Source: Aptenodytes patagonicus
Taxonomy: Eukaryota > Chordata > Aves > Sphenisciformes > Spheniscidae
NCBI RefSeq assembly: GCF_965638725.1
Contig: NC_134950.1
Coordinates: 12,772,101 to 12,836,100 of the forward strand
Direction: 5' to 3'
DNA: 64,000 nucleotides
The translations under genes were made by a program, and so were the position numbers. This document shows, in pieces, positions 24,520 through 36,558 of this stretch (position 1 is its first letter; every line of letters starts with the position of its first letter). The notes beneath the pieces were generated by a model. That model saw only the letters and a list, made by a program, of their open reading frames with translations. It did not search any database and was not told where the DNA came from.

Positions 24520-26728
24520 CAAGTACAGTATGTTTAAGTTATTTCATAAGTCTTTATGTAGTTATGCTGTGCCTCAGGAGTATAGTTAGAGGGTTGCACC
24601 CTCAGATGCAAGTCTCAGGAAACATGGGTCAGTCTACAATATCACCAGAGCCTTTTCAAGAAGGGGATACGCTGTTGTCAAGATACATTTCTTACTCAAA
24701 CTTTGAAGAAAGTACTCAATTCGACTTATTTTAATTGACTAAATCCTTTAAGGGGAATAATTCATCTCTTTAAGAATGTGTTGGGTGGGTCAGTGAGGTC
24801 TGTCTATAATCTTTCCCGTTTTTACGGTATTGCCACTGACGCCTCCACCCTTTTAAGAGTGCTCAGGGATGGATGGTGAGGCAGCCTGAAGCATGGATGA
24901 GGTCCTGCCTTGATCAATGATAAGTCACCCTCTATAATTTCTTGAAGTGCCCTCACTGTCTGTCTTACAGCCTAATGAAGTAGAGTTTAGGCAAAAACTA
25001 TTTTGAAAACTACTTGCACAACAAATATTAAGATTATGACTCAGCTTTGCCCCAACTTTCCCTAATCCTCAGTTCTGCTTCTCTGCTTTACAAGGGATGT
25101 GGGGTGAACCCCAATCAATCACGCAGGGGGTTGCTTTATTTGTGACAAAACCTGTGCTGCTCCTGTCATCAAAATTGCAGAAATGGGAGCGTGCTGTTTT
25201 CTAAAAGGCTCTATAAATAACTTGTGTGGGTTCAAAGGCTTTCCCTAAGCTGCAGACACCAGTTTACCCCTTGCCATACTTGATGCGTAGTATACTGTGC
25301 TTTTTAGTAGAAAACAAACAAACTAATGTCTTTTTAATATGTTTTCCTTGGATGGTTTTGGTCCAGCTCAGAACGGGCCTCGAGCATGGGAGGCAGCACC
25401 CACAGGTTTTGTGGCCAAGGTGGCAGGTCCAGCCTGGCCACCCCGGGGGTGCTGCTGCTTTCATGCGACTGCTGAAATCGGGTGGTGGGGCAGAAAAGAC
25501 GCCCACTCCCAGCTTCACAGGATAAACAAACAAACAACCCTGCAGGGTTTGTGTTTATAGACGGAGAAACGCAGTCAGTGCAGGAAACACGAGTTCCTCC
25601 TCTTCACGGCACACCATGAATTTTGACTTATTTTAACAGAGCTTTTGAGCACTGAGTTAAAAATATATGCCTACAAGAATAAGCGTATTTGTGAAGTACA
25701 TAAAAAATTATGTCTCTATGGGTAATCTTTGATGGGAACAGTATGTGTGACAAACTGTCAGCGATGGCCTAGAAGCTTCCTTGCTCCCTGCTTGCACACA
25801 GCGCCGGGCTAGGGTGGACTGCAGTTTTGTTTTCTCCTTGCTTTTCCTTCACAGCCAAAACTCACACTTTTGTGAGGGGTTTAGCTCATGTTATGGGCCA
25901 GAAATCTCTTTCTCTCCTTCCCCCCGCTCTGGTGCGGCAGCCCAGCCTGCGGGAAGAGTGTCAGAGGAGGCTACGCACCTGCGGGACAATTGCCAGGCTT
26001 AACCTAGGGCCAAAGTCCAGCCCAACCATGATCCAGCTTAAGCTGATGAGAGTCCCATTGAGTCTGGTCATGACTGAACAAGCATTTAAATGCTTTGGTA
26101 GGTTGGGACCCAAAGCACTGTGTCCTTGCCTTCCCAATGCGAGGTGCCTTTTCGTACCACAGCAATCACTTTTCTCCTTCGGGTTTGGGGCACCCTCCTC
26201 AGCTGGGCCTGGGGAACATTTTGTCCATGCGTCTCCCACCAGAGCCTGACCACAGTTTTCAACATGGGTTATCTGTTAAATTACTTTTTCACGGTCTTTT
26301 TATAGCTCTCCCGCTGAAGTGGAATTTATTCTTTCTTTTTTGGATATAGCTGGAGGTGTAAATCCAGACAAATATAACTCCTGAAGGGGGATCAACCTGC
26401 CCGTACCACGGCTCAGCAGTGCCTGTGTTGCTGCTGGTGTATATAAAGCAACCAGGCTCCTTTTTAAACCTCTGAAACTGAAGTAATTTTATTTGTTTTT
26501 TTCTTGCTTATAGATAATTAACTGGTTCTCCTTTAAAAGAGCTGGCTCCTGGCAGTAGGTAGAAACCTACAATCTTTCTGTTACCACACACTTTTATATT
26601 TAAAGCCTCTATTTTTAACCCAATGATGGGATTCAGGGTTAATGCTCGTTAGATCTGTGTCTAGACAGTTGTGAAAAACAGGAAATGAATTACATTATAG
26701 TACGAAAGGAGAATTTAACCTTTTCTCT
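24520..26728. other. Intergenic, nothing recognised
   Basis: About 2.2 kb between a CR1 and an LTR. Several open frames cluster at 25.2-26.3 kb on both strands, but none has a recognisable family motif, splice context or repeat identity. Confidence 0.55.
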
Positions 26729-27326
26729 TGTCGTGGTTTAACCCCAGCTGGCAACCAAGCACCACGCAGCCACCCACTCACTCCCCCCTGGTGGGATGGG
26801 GGAGACAATCAGAAGGGTAAAAGTGAGAAAACTCGTGGGTTGAGATAAAGACAGTTTGATAGGTGAAGCAAAAGCCATACACGCAAGCAAAGCAAAACAA
26901 GGAATTCATTCACTCCTTCCCATCAACAGGCAGGTGTTCAGCCATCTCCAGGAAAGCAGGGCTCCATCATGCATAACGGTTACTTGGGAAGACAAACTCC
27001 ATCACTCCGAACATCCCCACCCCTTACTTCTTCTTCCCCCAGCTTTATATGCTGAGCATGATGTCATACTGTATGGGATATCCCTGTGATCAGTTGGGGT
27101 CAGCTGTCCCGGCTGTGTCCCCTCCCAGCTTCTTGTGCACCCCCAGCCTACTCGCTGGTGGGGTGGTGTGAGAAGCAGAAAAGGCCTTGACTCTGTGTAA
27201 GCACTGCTCAGCAGTAACGAAAACATCCCTGTGTCATCAACACTGTTTTCAGCACAAACCCAAGACATAGCCCCATACTAGCTACTATGGAGAAAATTAA
27301 CTCTATCCCAGCCAAAAACCAGCACA
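26729..27326 (-). mobile_element. Endogenous retrovirus 3' LTR (family A)
   Basis: A 598-bp LTR in minus orientation. It begins tgtcgtggtttaacc and ends ...gccaaaaaccagcaca, so on the minus strand it reads TGTGCTGG...CCACGACA with TG/CA ends and short inverted termini. It is the same family as the solo LTR at 47,759 (+) and the fragment at 38,300. A purine tract abuts its upstream edge on the minus strand, as expected of a 3' LTR. I see no clean target-site duplication, consistent with only one end of the provirus being present. Confidence 0.88.
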
Positions 27327-27339
27327 TTTTCCACCCCTT
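27327..27339 (-). other. Polypurine tract of the family A retrovirus
   Basis: On the minus strand this reads aaggggtggaaaa, directly abutting the LTR TG. That is the position and composition of a retroviral polypurine tract (primer for plus-strand DNA synthesis). It fixes this LTR as the 3' one. Confidence 0.8.
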
Positions 27340-28100
27340 ATTCCATACCATTTACGTCATGCTCAGGTCCCACACTATCCAATACTTCCTCATTAACCAC
27401 CACCCCCCTTCCCATCCTTTGATATAATACACAGATTCCCTTAGTCTATGGACCACCTCTGTGAAATGTCTGTAAAATGTCCACTGAGTTCATTTAGTCC
27501 ATGACTTTGGGCTCCATCTGTTACGGTGGCCACTCAGGACAGGAGAGGTGGTGTGTTGCGTGGAGTTACTGGGCACCAAAGCCAGCTTAGGTCAGGTCAC
27601 TGCTGCACTTGCACTGCTTCTTGTAAGGCTTGTCCTCCATTGCTTCAGATGGTTCCTGCTATAGTAATTCCCATAACATGCAACTCAAATCCCAGGTTAC
27701 AACAGTTTAAAGGTATTTCCATTACAATCTCCACCCCTGGTCCCTTTGGGTCAGGTTATAGGGTTTAGCATTGCAATGAACTCCTCCCCTTACCCCTGCC
27801 TGGCTTGGACTTATCCACAGACTGCAGTCCCTTAGGGGTGTGCCTGCTCCAAGTGGAGCCTTATCTATGAGCCACAGTCTCTCCAGGGGTATACCTGCTG
27901 CAGCATAGACTTACCCACAGCCACAGTTGCTTTGAGGTGCACCTGTTCCAGCGTGGCCTTCTCCATGGGCCACAATGCCTTCAGAGATATACCTGCTCCA
28001 GTGTGGCCTTACCCACAGCCACAGTCCCTTCAGAAGTAAACCTGCTCCAACGTGGCCTCACCCATGGCTGCAGTTTCCACAAGGTCTCGTGGGAATTATT
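27340..28100 (-). mobile_element. 3' internal part of the family A retrovirus, truncated
   Basis: Sequence upstream of the 3' LTR on the minus strand. I see no usable gag, pol or env frame. Its left half is unique and its upstream half is a tandem array (27,790-28,080, listed separately). The 5' limit near 28,100 is a guess, made where the array stops. No 5' LTR of this element is found in the window. Confidence 0.6.
27790..28080 (-). repeat. Tandem repeat, about 49-bp unit, five copies
   Basis: The marker cctgctcc(a) recurs at 27843, 27894, 27942, 27992 and 28041, with spacings of 51, 48, 50 and 49 bp. On the minus strand each unit reads roughly acgctggagcaggt, a gaaggactgtgg-like middle and a ccatgg.taaggcc end. 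The period is not a multiple of three and the array is not an open frame, so it is unlikely to be protein-coding. Confidence 0.85.
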
Positions 28101-28719
28101 TCACGGAAACTAATGAGCCAGACTCTGCCCTCAGCTACACCCAGCCAGTAATTCGTTTCCTCTGGTCTCTGTGGAAAACTTGCATTTTATTATTCCCTGC
28201 TTCTGAACATTCAGAAGAAAAAAAAAAGCCAAGTTAACCGGCTTCACACACATGCACATGCACGTGCGATAGCTGCAAGAGGGAAGCCACTATGCACCAC
28301 CCATCCTCCGGCACATGGAGCCAGGCAGAGCAGGTGTTGCACCCAGGGGTGTAACAGCACCTTACACCCCTTCTCCTCAGGCTGCCTAAGGCCTCAAGGT
28401 CTTTTTTTAATATTCACAAAGGTATTTATTTTTTTTTTGAATTAGAGACTGCAAAAATGCAAAATTGCCTTGCTTGGCCCTTCAAGAAAGTGAGAGCCTG
28501 AAGGCTCGCTTACCGCAGGTGGCAGCACAGCAATACCGCTCTGTCTGCCGACATACAGGGTAAGACCTGAGTTCCAAAAGCCTGTTGCAATGAACGCAGA
28601 GCGTGAACTAAGCCTGAACTAGTGTGAATGGCTGGTCTCCTCAGAAAGAGCTGGAAAGCGGAGGCCTGGGTGCTCTTTACCCACTTATCCCCCCCCAGCC
28701 CCCTGCAAAATATAGGTAC
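28101..28719. other. Unassigned sequence between ERV and CR1
   Basis: About 600 bases with short A/T runs. It may include divergent 5' CR1 or retroviral sequence, but I cannot assign it. Confidence 0.5.
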
Positions 28720-30519
28720 GTTGGGGATAAAAGGAAGACGGGAAAATGTGGGCCCTCTCCGGAATGAAATGGGAGACCTGGTTACCCAGGACACGGAGAA
28801 GGCGGAGGTACTCAATGACTTTTTTGCCTCGGTCTTCACCGGCAAGTCCTCGAGCCTCACCGCCCAAGCCGCAGAAGGCAAAGGCAGGGACTGGGAGAGT
28901 GAAGAGCCGCCCCCTGTGGGAGAACATCAGGTTCAAGACCACCTAAGGCACCTGAAGGTGCACAAGTCCATGGGACCCGATGAGATCCATCTGCAGATCC
29001 TGAAGGAACTGGCGGATGAAGTTGCTAAGCCACTACCCATCGTATTTGAGAAGTCGTGGCAGTCCGGTGAAGTTCCCACTGACTGGAAAAGGGGAAACAT
29101 AACCCCCATTTTCAAAAAGGGAAAAAAGGAAGACCCGGGGAACTACAGGCCAGTCAGTCTCACCTCTGTGCCTGGGAAGATCATGGAGCAGATCCTCCTG
29201 GAAGCTATGCTAAGGCCCATGGAGGACAGGGAGGTGATTTGAGACAGCCAGCATGGCTTCAGCAAGGGCAAGTCCTGCCTGACTAACCTAGTGGCCTTCT
29301 ACGAGGGAGTGACTACATCAGTAGACACGGGAAGGGCTACAGATGTCATCTGTCTGGACCTCTGTAAGGCCTTTGACACAGTTCCCCACAACCTCCTTCT
29401 CTCTAAACTGCAGAGGTAGGGATTTGATGGGTGGACTGTCCAGTGGGTGAGGAATTGGTTAGATGGTTGCATCCAGAGGGTACTCGTCAACGGCTCAATG
29501 TCCAGATGGAGGTTGGTGACGAGTGGCGTCCCGCAGGGGTCTGTATTGGGACCGGTACTGTTTAATATCTTCATCAATGACATAGACAGCGGGATCGAGT
29601 GCACCCTCAGCAAGTTTGCAGATGACACCAAGCTGAGTGGTGCGGTCGACACGCCAGAGGGACGGGATGCCATCCAGAGGGACCTGGACAAGCTCGAGAA
29701 GTGGGCCCGTGGGAACCTCATGAGGTTTAACAAGGCCAAGTGCAAGGTCCTGTACCTGGGTTGGGGCAACCCCCAGTATCACTACAGGCTGGGGGATGAA
29801 GGGCTTGAGAGCAGCCCTGCCGAGAAGGACTTGGGGGTACTGGTGGATGAAAAGCTGGACATGAGCCAGCAATGTGCGCTCGCAGCCCAGAAGGCCAAGC
29901 GTATCCTGGGCTGCATCAAAAGAAGCGTGGCCAGCAGGTCGAGGGAGGTGATTCTGCCCCTCTACTCTGCTCTGCTCTGGTGAGACCCCACCTGGAGTAC
30001 TGCGTCCAGCTCTGGAGCCCTCAGCATAAGAAAAAGACAAGGACCTGTTGGAGCAGGTCCAGAAGAGGGCCACGAAAATGATCAGGAGATGGAACACCTC
30101 TCCTATGAAGAAAGGCTGAGAGAGTTGGGGTTGTTCAGCCTGGAGAAGAGAAGGCTTTGGGGAGACCTTATTGCAGCCTATCAGTACTTCAAGGGGGCTT
30201 CTAAAAAAGATGGCGGCAGACTTTTTAGCAGGGCCTGTTGCGACAGGACAAGGGGGAATGGCTTTCAACTAAAGGGGGGTAGATTTAGACTAGATATAAG
30301 GAAGAAATTTTTTACACTGAGGGTGGTGAAACACTGGCACAGGTTGCCCAGAGAGGTGGTGGATGCCCCATGCCTGGAAACATTCAAGGTCAGGTTGGAG
30401 GGGGCTCTGAGCAGCCTGATCTAGTTGAAGATGTCCCTGCCCATGGCAGGGGGGTTGGGGAAGAGACCTTTAGAGGTCCCTTCCAACCCAAACTATTCTA
30501 TGATTCTATGATTCTATGA
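28720..30519 (+). mobile_element. CR1 LINE, 5'-truncated, about 1.8 kb with reverse transcriptase
   Basis: The longest CR1 here. It carries most of the ORF2 reverse-transcriptase region and the full 3' UTR, ending in attctatgattctatga. Recognisable blocks are [52 protein letters not shown] and the catalytic FADD at about 29,615-29,626. The frame is broken by TGA at 29240, TAG at 29417 and a frameshift near 29,960-29,980, so it is a dead copy. The 5' boundary is approximate. Confidence 0.95.
28730..30424 (+). pseudogene. CR1 ORF2 (reverse transcriptase) remnant
   Basis: One frame runs to 29983 with two in-frame stops (29240, 29417). The reading then continues in another frame through a [16 protein letters not shown] block, and again in a third (30089-30424), ending with [14 protein letters not shown]. 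The first frameshift lies in a CTCTACTCTGCTCTG slippage-prone stretch. The endonuclease domain and ORF1 are absent through 5' truncation. CR1 ORF2 makes the enzyme for target-primed reverse transcription. Confidence 0.9.
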
Positions 30520-33500
30520 AAATGGCAGCTGTTTGGATGCAAAACACGCCACGATCAAAAGCGGTACTTCAAGCGTGTTCAATACTGCTTCTGAGCTCTT
30601 TCCTAAGACCCCTAACATACCCCAATGGTGTATTTTCAAGCCTTTCTCAACCCACCAGGGCTCCAGGATGAGCCAGCAGCTGGGAGCCCCAACAGAGGCT
30701 CCAGGCGAGTGTCCTGCCCCGCTGTAAAACCACCATCCTCCCACCGACGGCTGCATCTCCCTCTGCCCGTGTCCGCTTTTCCCCCAAGGGTACTGCGGGC
30801 CCTTGCATCCAATCCCGCTCGCATCTGCGGCCCTCCACCGGAGACAGCCCTCGCCGAGCTGGATGCTATCGCAAGGACCCTCTTTATCTTGTGCACAACT
30901 TGCCTCCCTTGTCTGCAACTCTTTGCTGGAGCCAAATGTTTATGCTTGCTGCACATGCTGTCAGCTGGCCAGAAACATTAATATCCCCATGGCAGAGCAA
31001 CAAAGCCTTCCCAAGGACCCTCTGTGCTGCTCAGCCCGGGCTCTGACGCTCCTGCCCTCCTGGGACCCCCACTGGCTTCAGTGGCTGCTGGGAGTGCGGA
31101 GGAAAGGGACTAGGTCCTCCTCAGGACTGTTTATTTGCTTCATTTTATCATGATTGCTTTTAATTTTGAAGGTGCATGAATATGAAATGTACAAATCACT
31201 AGAATAATATTGTAGCTAATTTTATGGCATCTTTAGCACCATCCAAAAAGAAAAAAAACAGCCAACAAACTGACTCTCCCCGCAATGGAGCAGTCTAAAT
31301 AAAGTTTTTTAAGCAATACAATATTTGCCTGTATAGTTGTCAGTTTCCACTGCCAGTTTGTCTTCCTAAAGGAACCAAGCTTTGACATGGCTTAGATCAG
31401 AAAAAAATAACATCTTCAAATGTTTGCAAGGGGGGGTGGGATGTGGCGGGGGGTGGTGATGAGAGTTAAAATCACTAGGAGCGCTGTAAAATGTTGGCCT
31501 CAGAGCCTCGGAAAGGAAAGGGCCTAAATTTATCCACATTTACTTGCCCGTGCCTGTGCCAGCAAGGGAGGGAGTGGAGCAGCAGCCCTCGGAGCCCTTA
31601 CACCCGTCCAGGTAGCAGTAGCCAAGGTGTGGGTCCTCCTCAGGAAGAGCCAACTGCTAGCTGGAGCGGTGAGGATATCATTTAACACAGCTCATTGCTA
31701 ATGCTGAGGTGAGCTTAGCAAGCAGGGGAGCTGATACCCACTGCAAAACATGCTGCTGTGAAAGAAGTCGTCTATACACATATGCATGGAGAGGCACACA
31801 GACACACGCGTGCAGACATACAGACACGCAATTAATAAAAGCTGTCTTTCAGAAGCCTGGCTCTGTAGTGTAAGGAAGGTCAATAATTTTCTTGTCTGCA
31901 GCAGCTTTGCTTGAAGGAGAGGCTTTAGGACATGGTTCATCCTGTGGTGGGGAAGGAATGTGTCTGCATTAATCACGAACCTCTTTTTTTTTTTTTCATG
32001 AATATATTCTGCCTGATGTAAGTATAGCCTGCTTGACAGTCTTAACGCAGCCAGAAATGGTGTTTGATTTACGAAGGAGGTGGAAATCCGAATAGAAAAG
32101 GATACAGATATTCCAAGGGTCCTCATTTTGGTCCCTCTCCATGAGCACACGTTACCTCTGAAGCCTCTTGGTGTTGGAAACTGATGGAGGAACCCCAAAG
32201 CTCCTGTTGATGGGCAGGGTGTTTTGCTGTAATACCCTCTAAGGTATCTCAGGAAGCCACTTTTACCTCCAGCCCATCCTCAGGTTATCATATGAACTGC
32301 ATCAGCTGGGATCTTGCACCCCGCTTAATATTTAATCAACCTTTGCCCTCATTTTCTTAAGTTGGCAGTGAAACCCTAGCTAGCCTGCGTGCCACAGCAC
32401 AGCGGTATTTTATTACAGAAAGCTCAAAACAAAGCTTCCACTTGCTAATCCAGCTGTGCTAATGGCCGTACTGCTGGAGGTCCATAGATCATTCTCCAAA
32501 CGGCATTAAGCAGCAGCGAGAAGTAGTTATAATGTTATTTGGGAGCAGGCTCTACTGCACTATGCAGGCAGGGCAGAAGACCTCACTGCGGGATACAACG
32601 ATGCCATCTCAGACAAGACCAAGTGACGATGAAGATGGTAACGCCTCTTTTGGACTCCACACGTGTGCTTTTGTCACGTATAGGGCCTCAGTTGTCCTCA
32701 AGGCTGGACAAGCTCCACGTGTGGCTTTTTGCTGTGGATTCCACTTGCTAAGCCAGGGCATTTGTTTATTGAATGAGCACAAATAATCCCCATTTCTGAG
32801 GATTTCTGTAAACCCAGCAAGCATCCCAAGTGGGGTGGTAACGGCCTGCCAGTTCCACCGCCTATGTTGCCCCTGCATGGAACTAGTGACAGGGACATGG
32901 TGGCCCCTGGCAAGGGCTGGGGACCTGCACCCGTGAGGCCAGGGCTGGGCTGAGCCGTTCCACAGCCACGGGTTTCCACAGCGGTTCAAAGCAGCGAGGC
33001 CACAGAGACCATCGGCAGAAAGGTTTCACTCGGGCTCTGCAGACATCAGGGAAGGTGACTGCTTCCCCCCTGCTCATGCAGCCTTTGGCAGCGGCTTGGA
33101 GGAGGCTGGGGCTTTGCCTCCATGCACAGATCCGACCTCCATGCATGGTGTGAGCTTGGAGAGGCTGGTGAGCAGCGGCTGCTGGGACTGTGTGTGGCTC
33201 TTCTCTGCTGGGAACCAGGTCCCTCACTTGGCCTTTCAGATATCAAAAATACCCAACCTGGGTTTTTTAATTTAATAATTATCAAATAAGCTAAATGAGA
33301 ATGAGGATCAAGGAAACAATCTTCCCAGTAAAACACATCTGACAAATACGGCAGGTAGGGCACTGCAAATCCCTTCCAAGTCCCTTCTTCGCAACCTACT
33401 GCTGGGAACAAGGCAGGGGGAGCACCATGCCAGTGCCCCCCAGCCAGGAGAGAGGCTGGACCCCCGCAGCCATTCCCAGCACTGGTATTTTGCATCTCGG

Positions 33501-36400
33501 GACCGAGCTGGTCGGGCTCTGTTTGCTTTGTAGCAACTCCATGGAACGATGCATTTGGAAACTACTTCTAGCCAGACACATACCTTAGCATATTAAAAGG
33601 TATTTTTAGTAACTCTGGCAGAGCGGATCAAACTCTGGACTAAGACAACTCTATGGACTTTGCTGGCAGTGCCGCATATTCATACTGAGGTAGCAGCTGG
33701 TGGAAGCTACTTGACTAAATAGTGGCATTTACTTCATGCAAGACAAAAGCACAAGCGCAGATAAACACCAGTGGGATTCCTGACTTGCAGTGGGCTGTAT
33801 TTTCTTCCTAGGAGTGTGACTTTCCCTGATAAAAGTTTGAATTGCCGAAGAAATAGCATCACAAAGCAAGGAAAAAAACCTCTGAACGTTGCCTCCTCGA
33901 TTTGTGATGACTTTGGTTTTGCACTGGTATAAATATAACTGTGACCATTTCATACAGCGAAGTGCTCTGTGGTGAGTACAGTATAAATAGCTGAACTGAT
34001 TACACTGGCTATAAACAGGGACTGGAAACCCTTGCTTCACCCCAGCAGTTAGAAACAGTGGAAGCGGAGGGAGCTTTACAGCTAAATGGTTAAAAGCCAC
34101 AGCAGAACATTTTCTCGGGATGGCTCCAAGCGTGGAGCTGGTGCGCTGCCATTTCAGCAGCCAAGCTGAGACGGTGGGAAGCATGCCGCCACAATTGCAT
34201 ACTAAAAAGAAGGGAAGGCTGAGATAACTACCATCTTCTTACTGTGTAGGCCGTTTAAAAAAAAACAACACATAATGATTCCTGCCTTATTGCAGTGTTT
34301 GGGTTCCAGATATAGCCTCGCATGGGAAGGCCAGTATGACACTGAACCAGGCCAAATGTGCATTTCCTGCTTTTAAGTAATACAATGTCAGGAATCCAGC
34401 TCGTCGGAAACACCCTGTTCATCTCCTTCTGCACCAGCGCCAGACACTCAAAATGAGCTTCAGGTGAATAATGCCGCTTCACTCGGACTTTGTGAGTGAC
34501 AGTTCACAGCTCAGGTCCTTTGAATGCTTATTTTTATCGCTATAAAACGAAGCTCGGTACGCCTCATGCCTAGGAAGTGGCTTAGCTCACTCAGAAACTC
34601 AGGGACTTGCCAGAGGCCTTAGATAACTAAGCAAGATTTGTTTTAGCTGCCCTCAGTATCCAAGGTATTTCCTACTGTAAGTATAAGGAAACATTGAGGA
34701 TACTTAAGCAACCATATTTGTTTATCTTAGGCCAAACTGGAGAGATTTTCCAGAACCACTAATGCAGCTGCACTTAACATGTTGAAAGGCTGCATTTGTA
34801 TGGAGTGCTTCGCTTCTGACTCCATGATCACAAACAAAAACCTTCACTGACAGCCGAGCTCCACAGGGAAGGGTGCACGCAGCTGCTGAGCAAACCTGAG
34901 CAGATGTCTCCAGACCTCACTCTGGGTATGCTTCATTAACCTTGGCCTCAACCAGGCCAACTCCTGCATAAGGAGGAAGCCAGAAGGGAGAAGAAAATCA
35001 CCAGCATTCCCTCCCTCAAATTTCTGAGTAGGTAATTACCTGAAGAGACACAGACGTCCAGACAGGTTTCACCTCGAGAGGAGATGAGATTCTCCGAGCC
35101 TGCAAATCCAAAGTGTCATAGGAGGGCAACCCCAGCAAACCTGGAGCCATCTGCTCAGCCGGGTGATGCGTGAAGTGATGCTCTGCAGGTCCTCCCCTCC
35201 GGCAGCGTGGCTCGTGCCAGTCGTGGGGGACAGCCACCACCTGGGTCATGGACAGTGTCTCGGTAACAGCACCCGGTGGGAGGTAACTGTGACTACTGCA
35301 GGGACGCGGTGGGATTTTCATACCTCCTTCCTATTCCCTGGTACAGCTTTCTCAGGTCATTCAGTCTACAACCTGCATTAGCTGAAAAGGCGGGGGAAAA
35401 AACCTACGAAAAATGAGAAAATTTGGACCAAAGTCATTCTAACAAAAGAAAAGTGGACCCCAGAGATGGCCATTTTACAGCAGATGTTTGGAGAACAACA
35501 GTGCTGCAGAGCACGCACAAGGCTCTTGCTGGACAACGAGGGGTGAGGAGAGGAGGCCACGCAGGTCAAAATGTCCCGACTGGGGCTCTCATCCTGGAAT
35601 CTGATTCACACAAATGCACCCCGGTGCCTCCCTGCTTCCTTAATAGCGCAGATCAGATTGCAGCATCCCTGGTACCTAAATTTAGCCTCTGAAGTCCATA
35701 AATTGATAGCAAAGCAATTAGTCTGATATTCTAACTTGTCACACACCCATTTCAGTAGGGATTGTGAATGCTGAACAGATACCCAAAAATTGGTAGGTGG
35801 TTTGATGATGCTGGCGTATAGCCCTTGATGCACAGGAAGGACTGGCACTGACATTAGGGCAATACGTAACCCGTTAGCCACAACCTTGCAAGATACAGAT
35901 CACCTCTGCACTGCTGTCAGAATTATTTTTTTTTAACTGTAACAGCTACTGGCAGGGCCGAGTGTGCAGGAGAGCACCTCTGGCTAAGCGTCCCAACCCA
36001 CACGTCCACCGAATGCTGACTGCTCTCTCTGCTGGCCAACTGAGAAATGGTATTTTCTCAAGACAGACCTGGTCATGTATTAGTTTGCAAAAATGTGCTG
36101 ACCAAGCAAATGTGTGCCAGAAAAAACAGCATTTTTCTTCTAAAGTCTCAAACAGGCGAATAGAAGAGGTTAGTTATCAAATAAACTATATTATTAATGA
36201 AAAAGCAGCAGCGAAGAAGAGAAAAAGGCAGGAGAGACATGGGTGTCCGATCTCATGCTGTAGCTTACTGCATCAATAGCCTGATGGAGGCAAGAGGAAC
36301 TACCCGTGGGGTAGGATGTCCCCCCATTATGAGTATAAGGCTATCAGGGTCTTGCCCTATGAGGTCTAGAAGTAAAAGTGTTGGAGAATTTGTGTTGGAT
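30520..36400. other. Intergenic, nothing recognised (5.9 kb)
   Basis: No conserved coding block, LTR or CR1 is identified. An AATAAA at about 31,299 follows an AT-rich stretch, but nothing upstream looks like a gene. G-rich runs lie near 31,430-31,460 and an ACAC/ACGC-rich patch at about 31,775-31,830. Confidence 0.5.
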
Positions 36401-36558
36401 GGTTGAGTCACCATCCCTGGAAGTATTTAAAAGACGTGTAGATGCGGCGCTTAGGGACATGGTTTAGTGGGCATGGTGGTGTTGGGTTGACGGTTGGACT
36501 CGATGACCTTAGAGGTCTTTTCCAACCTTAATGATTCTATGATTCTATGATTCTATGA
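36401..36558 (+). mobile_element. CR1 LINE, very short 3' copy
   Basis: Begins gttgagtcaccatccctgga, runs through gttggactcgatgaccttag and ends with three attctatg-type repeats (to 36558). It is almost identical to the 3' end of the copy at 24.3 kb, so it belongs to the same recent subfamily, but it is truncated to about 158 bp. Confidence 0.93.

Noticed and set aside
25781..26349. Cluster of overlapping frames on both strands
   Set aside because: They overlap in several frames with no family match, as expected of a locally GC-rich stretch.
26723..27332. Target-site duplication of the 26.7 kb LTR (ttctct versus ttttcc)
   Set aside because: The match is poor, and the right flank is the retroviral polypurine tract, so the two sides are not both host DNA.
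27790..28080. CRISPR-like array
   Set aside because: The whole unit is repeated, without unique spacers, next to a retroviral LTR in a vertebrate genome.
30514..31153. Overlapping frames after the long CR1 (up to 134 codons)
   Set aside because: Pro/Cys-rich translations with no motif, and frames on both strands over the same DNA. No sign of a gene.
31297..31303. AATAAA-like signal in intergenic DNA
   Set aside because: No exon or open frame with conservation signs precedes it. The hexamer is common in AT-rich sequence.
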